From NCBI RefSeq assembly GCF_000003815.2, contig NC_049994.1, positions 4,503,264 to 4,567,263 on the forward strand: a DNA stretch of 64,000 nucleotides, given 5' to 3'. The notes under the pieces were generated by a model. The model ran no database searches. It had not been told where the DNA came from and was given only the letters and a program-made list of their open reading frames with translations. Positions within the stretch are counted from its first letter, which is position 1, and each line of letters starts with the position of its first letter. The position numbers and the translations under genes were made by a program. The DNA is from Branchiostoma floridae (Eukaryota; Chordata; Leptocardii; Amphioxiformes; Branchiostomatidae). Positions 1-12,300 of this stretch are shown piece after piece.

Positions 1-56
1 CTTGCCTTGTATTTTTAGCCAAGATGTGTTGGCCCCTTGCTGACCTTTGAACCTAA

Positions 57-394
57 CTACTTGCTGTCTGACCCTTGCCCTGCGACCCCTGACCCATGAC
101 CCTGCATCTGCTGGAGCTCCAAGGTTGCCCGCTGCGCCATGTTGGTGAGGGCGGACGTAGCCACTGCCTCCGCTGAGCTCGTTCCTGGCATACCCACCGA
201 CATGAGGGTGGCGCTCTCGTTCCCGGGCTGGAGTACCAGAGTGGTGACCCCCTGGGGGGCTGCCCCCTGGGCGGCCATGCTCGTCAGGCCAGAGGTCGCC
301 ACCGCCTCAGCAACTGTCGTCAAGTTGAGCGTTGTTGTCGTGGTGACGGCTTTGCCCGGGGTCTGACTTACAGTTGGGTCCTGGACTTTTTCTC
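57..394 (-). CDS. ATF2: ATF2/7 last coding exon
   Basis: The acceptor CCACAG at about 395-400 opens a frame that continues from the bZIP exon as GEKVQDPTVSQTPGKA. It then carries two related segments, AEAVATSGLTSMAAQ and AEAVATSALTNMAQ, the motif found once near the C-terminus of human ATF2 (AEAVATSVLTQMA). It ends GQGSDSK and TAG. The motif is therefore duplicated within the exon. Confidence 0.9.
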
Positions 395-3300
395 CTGTGG
401 TTTAAGGAAGGGGGAAGAATTGGGAGTCAATATGCTCAAAACAAGCTTTTTTCACTGCCATATAACAACTGACAAGATAAATGTTTCACCTTATTATAAC
501 ATGCAGTAAAGAAAATAAAGGTCTCCTACAAACCACCAACCATTCAGAGAACATCATAATACAATATCACTCCAATACAGTCAGACTTGCACAGGCGACC
601 ACCTCTGCATAAGGTCCATCTGGCCATTGTGACAACTTATTTTAGTGGTCCGTTACATAGTTTTTCCCATTGACACAAACATTAAGAATCCTGAAAAATG
701 TTCACTGGGTTTTAAACTCGCGGTGAAGCGGCTGCCCCGAAAACCGCGAACATTAAAGTTTCTGCATTTACAGTATTAGATGGCAAACAAGGTGTGAAAT
801 GTGATTTTGACACAGAAGGAAGAGGAAGAGGAGAAAGAGTGGGTTCCTGAACCCCTCAGCTCACCCAAATGTCACACACAACTGCACTAGTACTTGCCTG
901 TTCGTACCTTGTAAAAGGGTGGCGTGTGACTTTTGCTGGAGGGCCATGATGGGGCAGTCCTTGTGTGCCAGGAGCAGCTGCTTCAGCTGGGCCACCTCAT
1001 TCCTCAGGAGAGACACCTCGCTCTGCAGCTGTAAGTTGGTTGCAGTGAGGTCCTCTGCCTTCTTCTCCAGGGACTGCACCCACAGCTTTCTCTTCTGTCG
1101 ACATCTAGCTGCTGCCGCTCTGTACAAAACATGATACCGTGAGACTTCCAGAACAAGCCGCTAAGGGGGCTCAAACCTATGTCACTTCTTGCCATGGACG
1201 AGAGCTATTTAAACTCCAATTTGTTGACTGAGGCGTTGTAAGATGAAAAGATACAAAACCCAGAAGTACTGCTGCAGTACCATAATAAGCTGGTGGAGGG
1301 CCAAAAATCTCAAAGCCTCAAGTTGACTACTTGTATACCCAATGTCGTATACCATATATTCAGGCTTTCTTGACTTCTCATCATGCATGCATGAACGCAC
1401 TTACACACTAACACAAATGCTTACAAAAACATAATGTACTTGGCAATAGTAAAAATACCATTCTAAATATCGCCTTCCTTCATATGCATGTTTTAGGCAT
1501 CAAACTAATAGATAGAAATTTAAACTAACAAGTACAGTCATGACATTGAAAAGTCTAATACAGTGGATTCCAATTATTCGTATTACGCCTTTTTGGATAA
1601 TTCGGGTAATCGGATAGAATTACGAAATCCCAAAACATTTGCCATTCACTCTATTGTTTAGAACATCGCAGAATTGGATGACCCACGGTCTCAAACTTCG
1701 GGTTTTTGGATAGAATTACGTCAGGTCACACAAATCAAAAATGGGAAAATATGCCCTAAAACTTACAAAATGAGTCCAAAGGTAACTAGTAAATGTATGT
1801 ATAAAGGCGTAAAGCCATGTAAAGGACCGTGAGAAAGTTATAATTACATTCCACAGAAAATCTAGCCGATAGCGCTGTGCTAGCGTGCGAACATTTGGAG
1901 TTAGGCGCCATTTTGTTAGGTTGCCGCAAGGCATGATGGGCGAACGTCATGGGAACGTCAACACGCTTTTGAGTTCATATTTCCCCTTCAGACAATGTCT
2001 AAACTTGGTTTACCCTACAAAAATGTGTTTTTTCATATCCACTGTCTCATTAATTGAGCTGATTTCGGCTGCGCTACGTAGATTTACAACAACGCACGTA
2101 ACGCAACAGGGGTGTGATTTCGCAATGACCTATCTTGCGCATTGAATGGCGGGATATCTCAACCCACGCGCCGCCATTTTAAATGTTTTGAACGTGACTT
2201 TTTTCCGTCTTCCACCGCGAAAGACGTAAATTTCAGAGTAATTTGTGGACACAAGTTGTAGACAAGAAGGTGAAGAGTTTATCACTCTCCAATACCGTTG
2301 TTTTAACTTAAAATTATGAAAGTAACGTCATATTCTCCGGCATACGAGCGGAGCCATGTTCGTCTTTGTTTTGGTATGCCGCCGAATTGCCGACGCACGG
2401 CTGTGCGAGTCAAGCGTACTTTTCCACATGTGCATTTAGCCACTGATTTGAACTCTTTATTAGATCAAGCATCTCACAGAAATCGCACAGTATCGGAACA
2501 TATGATTAAAGTTTTGTAAACGGAGTTCCGTATCGTTAGAGTGGTAACCTCTATGAGCGTCTGTGTGTTATGTTTGCGTATTGGTTTTCAAAACTACACC
2601 CCTCCCCAACCAATGCCGCTGGTCATATAGCCAACTTCGGACTCTAGAATAGGCCGGATAATTGGACAAAATGCCCAGACAAATAGGCGATACAATAAAG
2701 CGGATTCCACTGTATATGTTTGTCAATGTGAATTTGGTGCACTGACATGCCTGTACAGCAATAATTGATGTGATTGGCAATCAACCATTCAACTGCACCA
2801 CCTAGTGATTATGAAGAGAACTGCACCTGTTTCTCTCCAGGAACCTTTGTCGCCTGAGTTCAGGGTCCTTCTCCTGACCGCGTCTCCGTCGTCCCGTGGT
2901 GGCGGGAGGGGGAGTGTCCATTCCTGCCCCAGAGTAGGGGGGACTGCATCTGGAAAAATTAATACAGTATAAGCTTGAAATTCAGTTTTAGCATTAGGTG
3001 CGCTGGTGCACCCAACCTAAAAAATGGGTGCACCCAAAAAATTTTCGGTGCACCAACATAAAATGAAGTAGTCCATTGGCGTTTTGAAATCCTATCCGAG
3101 TCAAATAAACAACAATAACTGCCTCTTTTAAACCAAGTTTGACTGCAGAAGCTTGGTAAATATAACTATTAACTCTCCTCTTCTTCACTGTTATTTTCTT
3201 TATCCGGTAAGTCCCCCAAACACGTGAACGCCTGCAGGTATAATCTGTTAAATTTCGGTCTAGCCTCCGGTTCACTGATTTTTTCCAGGTTCCTTTTTTC

Positions 3301-6300
3301 TGGACCGGTCCAATAAGAAAAAATGGTTTTGTACTGGTATGGTGCACCCTAGTAAAGATAGTTTTATCAGTACAGTCCCTACCCTGGACTTGTGGGTGGA
3401 CTGGGAGACATGGACATAGATAGTTTTATTTGTACGGTCCCTACCCTGGACTTGTGGGTGGACTGGGAGACATGGACATAGACATGGGCGGAGAATCGTC
3501 CATGGACATTCTGTGCTGGCTGAGATCCTGCGGGGTGGCATGTTGTTGTTGTTGTTGTTGTTGTGACATGATGACGTCTACGGCTTGAGACATCACTGAC
3601 ATGTTCCCCGGCATGCTACTACCTGCCAACGCTGCCTTCAGTCTCTGTAAAGGGACAAAGAATGGTCAAATCCTCTACAATTTGTGTAGAAAAAAAGGCC
3701 ACACTGACTTAATTATATGGATGCTATATCAAGTATGCTCATAGCAATTTTTGTTAGTTCCCACTCCCAACAAAGTGACCATACTGTGAAAATCAAACAA
3801 AGGCAATGCAAAACGAACAAATATGGGCCATAAATTATTGAGAAATATTGCAAAATGGATATTACTTTTAAAGAATGTTGTAGAATGCCAACAGAAATAA
3901 AGAATTTACCATTTGGTACTGTAGATATCATGTATTGTGTGATCAGTCATTTGTTCGACGCTCATGACCATTTAGATTTCAAAATGAAACTCTTTTTCCA
4001 AACTTCTTTATCGTACATTTGCATCAGCTTGAAGGTGCCTACAGGATGTCATCGAATTAATCAAATAAGTACGGCCAAACCACATTCCTAGCCAAAACCA
4101 TCACCGATTTCATATCAAGGGATATTTGTGCTGTTACGATTGACATTACAAAACTGCATGGCATGATGAAATGTGCTGGATCTGAAGACAAAGGTTGAAT
4201 GCCCAAGCAAACCCCACCATGATTTGATAACATTTTATAACTAGACTTTATAGTAAAACTTCTGATTGTCCGTCAACCCGTTTCTGTAACAGTATACTTG
4301 CCAGGACATGGTGAGGCCCCGTGGGTAAGTGGTAGGGCCTGTAGTCGTAATGGGGTTCCTATGGGGGGGGGAAGAATGTTCGTTTAGGGCACACAGCCTT
4401 CGTTTTATGACAGTGTCTGCCGTTTAAGATGCGAGAGCAAGATAAAGAAGCTTGCATTGCTATGAGCGTATTTTTGACATAGTTTTCAGAATTAGTAGCT
4501 GTCTACATTGCATTAGACTATACCTGGTGGCATTTGACTTGGAAGGTTTTATACTTTTCCAACATACAAACATGAATGAATGAATGACTGAATGAATAAA
4601 TGAACGAATAACATGATAAATTCAATCGTAGTAATAGGCAATACAACGGAAACAGTGTTAATGGCAATCATCAATGTCGAGTTATTGTAAAACAGGAAAT
4701 GTTGGGATTCAATTTTGGAAGAAAACAAAGTACTTGCAGTGGCTTTAAGTTTGTGGTTAAAACTGCCATGGAGGATTGTACCACAAGAGGGGAAATGATC
4801 ATGGTGTGAAAAATCACAGACAAAAAAAAAATATGTTTCAATAAATTACAGTAACAAAGAAATCATAATGGATTAAGACAGATAAAGCAATTCATCTTAC
4901 TGACCAGTTTGGCCTCTGACTGCGGGGGTTGTACTGGGTGCTGTTGTTGGATGGTGGACCCTGTTGGACTGCTCTGCGGGGCGGGGATAGCTGACGGTAC
5001 CTGGACTGAGGGGTTAGCTATGGACGCCGGTACAGGTACCGCCACCGGCATGGTGGTACCGTTGGGCAGGTGCAGTAATACTGGGAGGGACCCTGTATTG
5101 GGCAAAGAGGGGGTGGTAAGTTAAAAAATGTTTGTCAGTGTTGAATCATATAACATCTTCAGCAAATCCAATACAGTTTACTTTGACTTGTGACAAATAA
5201 CATATGGCTACAAGTTACTGTGCACACCACAATATGTCTTCAACAGTTTACCATGTGACACAGGCATGGCTTCAACTGTGACCTATTTTAATAAGAGAAG
5301 TAATAAATATAAACTGACAAAAACCATATGCCAGCATGTACTCTGACACTTATTTTTGTTATCTTGATAATCTTACATGCAAAATAATAGGGATGCTATA
5401 CAGAGATCTCTACTGATAAATCATAGATCATAAAACCAATTTTTATTCTAATTTGTCTTTTTGAAACGCACTTTACAAGTCCTAACTATTTCTCCACTCT
5501 GAAAACAACAATACTTACTGTGATTTTAGATAAAGACACTGGTATGATCATGAAAATGCATTTAGTTCAAGGTGATTAAATTTGGTGATAGGAAGAAAAT
5601 GGGAGGGAAATATGTTTGCACTAGTAACAAAGTCACATCCCACACAATACTGGGATCGCTGATTTCAAGTTTGCCATGAAAGTCATTGTGAAAACCGCAA
5701 ACATTAAAACACAGCAAAGATTCCAAGAATCACAGTACCTTGAAACGTGTTCATCTGCCGCGCCATGCCAGCTGGTGCCTGCGTGATAACGGTAGAGACC
5801 GTACCGGCGATTCCGATGGTCGGTACCAGCTCCTGGGTTGCCATGGTTACTGACGGGCTAGTGACAACATTCGTGGCTGCAACCTGGATTGGGGTATCAT
5901 ATAAAGATTGTTGTTGTTGTTCACTTTGTGGTGCCTAGTGGTATAAAATATATGCCCGTAGCCAGGATTTTGGGTGGGGGGGTTCTTTTTAGTGCTTGTG
6001 GGACCATCGAGCGCCGAAGGCGCGAGACTCACGCCGAAGGCGTTAGCTGCCTAGGGGGGTCCGGGGGCATGCTCCCCCGGGAAAAATTGAAATCTTAGCC
6101 CTCTGAAACGCCATTTCCTGCATTTTGACGGGCAAAATTCGCTGGCTAAGTTTAATTGAATTTCTCTTAAAATCATCATCATCGGTCGACGTGATCAAAT
6201 GTAGACATGTTCGCACATGTCTACACACGACGGGGTTATACCGCCCCTTACGGGGTGACATACCCTTTCGTAGGCTAATTACAAGACGGGGATGCGCCAG

Positions 6301-9300
6301 GTCTCCCGTCCGGGTGAATGATGTAATTCACCATGTGGCTGATACGAGACAGAGGTTCGCCAGGCCTCCATCCGGGTGATTTGAAGTGAATCACCAACTC
6401 CCGACAGAAGGATTTGCACCAACGCACACCGCACCATCGCACGTGTGGGGGTTCTTTAACGTGCATGGGGTATGGCTCTCCCCATACATGGGACCTCCAT
6501 TTAACGTCCTATCCGATTCGTCCTATTTGTAAATTTTGAAGGGGGTAGAGGTTGTATAAGCCACACGGCTTTTTCTCTCCCCTTGCACGTTCTATTGTTT
6601 TCTTTAATTTGCTGTATTTATGATTGTTTTTAAAGTGCAAAATAAAATCAATCAATCAAAATCAATCCGAGGGACGACTCATTTTTCACTTGAGTAAAGT
6701 GAGGAATGTCGTGTAAAGTGCCTTTCCCAAGGGCACAAGACCGGCAACACGGTAGGCGGATTCGAACCGGCGACCTCTCGATCACGGGCCGAATACAATA
6801 CCACTGTGCTACGCGGCCCCACCATGTAAAAAACTTTGCTTAAAAACACAAAGTTTTTGGCACAAGTCTTTGAGCCGACTCCCCCGACATATTTTCACCA
6901 TGTCCGATACCAAAGGCGGGAGGCGTTGCAATGGTGGTCTGGGGAAATTTTGAAATCTGGACCCCAGCGTTCCCGCCAGACATACGTCTTTACGTCTTTG
7001 GACGCATCTTTTTCTGGAAAGACGCACTCGGCTCAGCTGAATGCGTCCATAAAAAATTCTGAAAGAAAGGCTGACCTGTACCACCAGTGTACAAAATGTA
7101 TCTGGAATCTTTTTAAACAAGAAAGCTTTTAAAAAAAGCTGGCCGGGGCGCATTTGGAAGGACTACCTCAAAATTTCATGTTGTGTTCCAGTAAAATGTG
7201 CATCATTATTAAACTAGAAGTTTATATCTAAAATCTATGGGAAGTTGGCTGGAAACCTTTGTTCACTGGTATAATTGGATTTTCCGGCGTACTTTTGTGG
7301 GCGGAATTGTATCCCTTGTGTGCGCTGTGTGCCGGATATAAAAATCGTAAAAGAAACTCCGGTGCGAGACCACAGCCAAAGGCGGGAAGAGGTCCCGGAT
7401 GTGCATTGTCGTTCTTTCTTCGTGACAGAAATTTCACTGTGGAGAACCTCTTAATTGGAATTCCACACGAATCCAGTGATCTTTGATTCTACCAATGGGA
7501 TGTTGTGGACTCTTCAGTATGAAGCGTAGAAGTGCATCAGTGCGTCTATTAAAGTGTATCGCACACATGACAGGGTCTGATCTCATTAGGTTCCATTTGT
7601 CTTGTTGTGGTAATGCTTTAGCTTCTTCATAGGTCAGGTCAGGATTCAGGGTCATGAACAATTCTGGCCAGTTTAAATCATTAGCAGACACAGTGACAAA
7701 CCATGTTGGTGGTCCAATAGTGTTTATTTTTGCTAGCAAGTTTAGCAGTTGGTCCTTGAAGTAAGCTGCTGTTCCACGTATATTCTTCATAAAAGTGTAT
7801 GATGTGCTTTCAACATGTTGATCAATTTCATGATGCAGATCGCCTGCTGTTAGTGGCTGTGCTATGGATTGTGATCTAACATTACTCTGCTTTTGCATTC
7901 TACATACAATGGATATCTGACTGTACAATTTCTTGATTTCATACGAGTTCAAGGCAAAGAAGAGCCATGGGATGTTTTTTCTCCAGCAATCATTGATATT
8001 GAGCAAACGTGATTGGAAGTACTGTAAGTCTGTTAGTTGTACATCACGCGTCTGTTTGAAGCCATTTTTACCATATGGGTATAACTGTGGAAAACAGTGT
8101 TCCTCAAGATCAGTCTCTTTAAATATGCTTTGTGGTGGTGATGTTTCACGTGGTAGTGATATCACTGGGACATTGTCTGTTACATTCTGCAACAGAGATT
8201 GTAACTGGACATTTGGATTAATGTAGTTACAGGGAAAAGCTGAGAGTTCTTGGACAGTAGAAGGTGCACTTGAGAAGTCTGGTTCATTGGCGTCTGTGAT
8301 CATTGGATTGAATTCACTTGACTTTTTTACCCAGTTTTCAAAGGTAGCTATGTTCACATGTGAATATAGATGATTATGCGNNNNNNNNNNNNNNNNNNNN
8401 NNNNNNNNNNNNNNNNNNNNNNNNNNNNNNNNNNNNNNNNNNNNNNNNNNNNNNNNNNNNNNNNNNNNNNNNNNNNNNNNNNNNNNNNNNNNGTGCATGG
8501 CACATGTTTTTCCCAGTACTTTGGTTACAATGTGGTGCAAATGGAAATGCTGTGTTTGGTGTTTGTAGGTTCTCTTTCGTAGATACAAACTCTGGTTTAA
8601 CCAAGGTGTATGTGTGTTGTTGTTGAACTTGAAAGCAGTTTTCTGACTCAATCATAGAAGAAACATTGCTAGTCAGATTGATAATGTGTATACCAGTAGG
8701 TTCAACTGATAAGAAAACATTTTCTGCTTGTACTGGGACAACCTCAAAATTGCATGTTGTGTTCCAGTTAAGTTGTTGCAAGAATGAAACTAGATTGCTG
8801 TTTGAACTGTGCATGCTTAAAGTAGAAGTGCCATGGCTATCTGGCAATGCTGTTATGGGACTTCTGGCATGTGAGTCATAAACAAAATACTTGTTATCAG
8901 CGTGCAACAATGCTACTGTTGAACCAGTTATTCCATGTGCTGTTATGAAAAGACAAGTGTTGGATTCAGCAAATGCTGCTTCTAGGGCTTTCTTTAAGGT
9001 GTAATAAGGATAGACTGCTTCTGTGGCAAATATGTCTCCAGTGTAAGACTCTTTTATTGATACACGTACAGTATTGTTGTAAAGTTGCAAATAGTCTGGA
9101 ATATCATCAACGGAGAGGAACTCCACACCAGATCTTAGTGATGGTTTTATGTAGGTGTATAGTGCATCTCCTTGAAAAAGTACACCATCAAGGTCTGTAC
9201 TTGTCCAGGTAATTGCTTGTCTGCAAGTACTGTGGTTAACAACTGCCATTAAAGCATTTGCAGTGCATTGTTTGCCTCTATTATCTCCACTGAAAATGAT

Positions 9301-12300
9301 GTCACCTTGGTGGTATTTTCCCGATAAAATAGATTCACACATTGTTCACAATATATGTGTTCTTTGCTTGACTTTATTTGCACAATGCACAGTGCTCAGT
9401 GGCACGATTGAGTCTGGTGTGTGCAAAATGCACAGTGCTCAATGGCACGATTGGTCTGGTGTGTGCAAAATGCACAGTGCTCAATGGCACGATTGGTCTG
9501 GTGTGTGCAAAATGCACAGTGCTCAATGGCACGATAGGTCTGGTGTGTGCAAAATGCACAGTGCTCAATGGCACGATAGGTCTGGTGTGTGCAAAATGCA
9601 CAGTGCTCAGTGGCACAATTGGTCTGGTGTGTGCAAAATGCAGTGCTCAGTGGCACGATTGAGTCTGGTATGTGCAAAATGCACAGTGATCAATGATCTG
9701 TTAATAGGTCTCAAGGTCTAATTTGGTTGGATCAAGGACTCTCTTTCAAACCTCTTTGGTTGGATGCAAAATGTAATGCGTAGATTTCAGCAGAAGAAGT
9801 ATAAATGTGTACTGTGTAAAATCTTATTGAGTACAGACTTTTGCTAGCTGTAAGTTTCTGTATATTACTGTGTCACTTGTATATATAGCAGAGAACAGTC
9901 TAAGGCGTCACTGAAACAGAAAGAAAATATTGTCTTGATCACATAACATCTTACTAGTACCAACAAAAAGCAAAAATCTACAAAAGTTCAGGTGTGACAT
10001 CTTGCCAACTGCTTTGCTGATTGTTTAACAGTTAGCTACAATCCGTTGTTTTCTACTATTCTTTGGAAATGTATGTTTTAATGTATTAGAATCCGATCCA
10101 TCTTTTCAACTTGTACGATATTTTTACAATCAAAAATGCCCTGCATAATGCCTCGCATCGGCTCAAGCACAGTGCACCATTAAACTATCTAAATTCTCGT
10201 CAATCCCCACACACTGGTTTTACTAAAAAAACTATATACCGTTCCTTGGAAATATGTTTCAATGTGTCCGAATTCATGATCACTATCTTTTCAAATTGTA
10301 CGTTACTCTTACGATCGAAAATGTCCTGCAGGACCTCCTGCAGCTGCATATATAGACGCACGCCCCCCTCCCACCCGCACGTAAACTGTTCCAATCGTTG
10401 CACAATAAACTTGACTGTATACCCTCCACAAAATCTTTCGTCAAATGTCGTGCTCATTTTACTCACATGACACTACGCCTTAGAATGTAATGTTATATTT
10501 TAATACATCCGAATTCCAGAAAGATAACTTTACAAACTGTACCAATTTCTGTACGATAAAAATCTCACCTCCTCCGCACCGTCAACGCCCGTGAGGGTAT
10601 TTACCGGAATAACCCGAAATGACCCGGAATAACCCGGAATAACCGTAATATTTCTTGTTCCCATGGCCATATATACATTATTTTATGCCAAAATATTGCA
10701 TTCTGCGATCTTAACTTATCAAAGCACACTGTATTTCGGTAGCTTTCATCCTTTATTAAGGTTATTCCGGGTTATTCCGGGTTATTCCGGGTTATTCCGC
10801 TAAATACCCGGACCCGTCAACGCTATCGCAAAATGAACCGTGCGATTTAACGACAACTCCTCAAATGTTACATGACCAGTGTTTTACTGCAAATCAAGAA
10901 ACATTTTCCTTTCCTAGACTTTGCTAATGAGCGCTGCAATGTTTTCTGTACGAGTAGAGGTCATGGATAAACAGTATTCTTACAACGTTTATTTGAAGGG
11001 CTAAGAAGGGCTGAGAATTGTCGTAAAAACGCACGGTACATTGCGTTTATTTGAAGGGCTGAGAAGGGCTGAGAATTGTCGTAAAAACGCACGGTACATT
11101 TTGCGACCATAGCAGACCCATCCAAGGACGAACCATTAAACCGGGGACAAAGCCGGGCGCCTGCGGCGCCCCGGCAAAAATCTGTCTTTATAAGAAGGAA
11201 TCCTACCTTTACAATTTATACTTCAAATTCTTCACTTTCCGGTCATCCCAGTAGTCTGAGCATGGGGCGGAGGGCGGCACGTTTTACAACTAGCGGACCC
11301 ATGTGCGACACACCCTGCCACGCGCCAGTCTGAGCCGTCCGTTGCGCAATGTAATTTTTTGTAGTCCGTGAAATACATCTGACAGTCAGCATTCTTTAAT
11401 ACTCGAAGAAATCTTATGCAGATTTTATATTCTGATATTAACATAATACTAACTTGTCCTCATTTTCACGTATTTGTTAAAGATTTGTGGGCAATACAAG
11501 TATTGAACGAACAAACTGTTCTGCGCGAGTGCTGCACATCTCAACAAAAGTTCTCACGCTGTGGGCAGATGATTGGCAGTCGGTATTTTTGACAACAGGC
11601 CGCCGGCCCCATGCAGTCCAGATTGGCCACCAGGTCCAAATCCAATCATCTTAATAACCAATCAGCATTCGATAAATGTAATGTTACACTCTGTCATTGG
11701 TCACCGGGAAAAAAAGTTGCCGACTATTAGCGCACGTGATGTTGGTAGCCGCCCGTGTCGTCTGGCAACTTGTGTTTCTTCCCTAGCTGCTAACATTTTA
11801 CTATTAAAGTTTCCCCATTTATCCAAGTTAAAAAACGTGCGCGGTAAATAAGTGAAGAATTCAAAACTATACACTTTATTTCTTATTTACAAAATTCCTT
11901 TTGTTTCAAAAAGACAAAATTTGCGGCAGAAAAGGGGCCGCAATATTGTTGTCAGGCGTCGATCGAGTCGGTTGTGCACTAGCATTGGCCTCCGTGGCAC
12001 ATAGCGCGGCACGCCCCCCTCCCCAGATGGATCGTCGATCGCAGCGCCCAGCACGCTGGGACGTCTTTCTGGCTACTCCTTCAAGGCTACATCGGCACTG
12101 ATCACTGCCAAAGAGGCAGCAGATCGTCCTCCTCGAGTAATGTATAACGTCCTTGGTCTATTTAAAAAGAAATCCAACCAAAGATTTCACTCCGAAAACG
12201 GGGTTACCTGAGGTCGCAGGAAACAAACGCACGCTCGTAGAAAATGACGGCGCGGCCTTGTAAAACCCCACCGATTCGAAAAATTTGAGTAAAATCATCG

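Noticed and set aside
2994-3347. 117-residue minus-strand open frame
   Set aside because: Lies inside a GGTGCACC repeat element, lacks motifs, and overlaps no splice pattern.
6716-6822. A tRNA gene at the GTAGCACAGTGG head
   Set aside because: A and B boxes are present but the stems do not close as a tRNA, and the sequence continues into a repeated SINE body.
9374-9721. Repetitive proteins of about 80-150 residues in several frames
   Set aside because: All frames of the 40-bp array are open because the unit lacks stops; no coding evidence.
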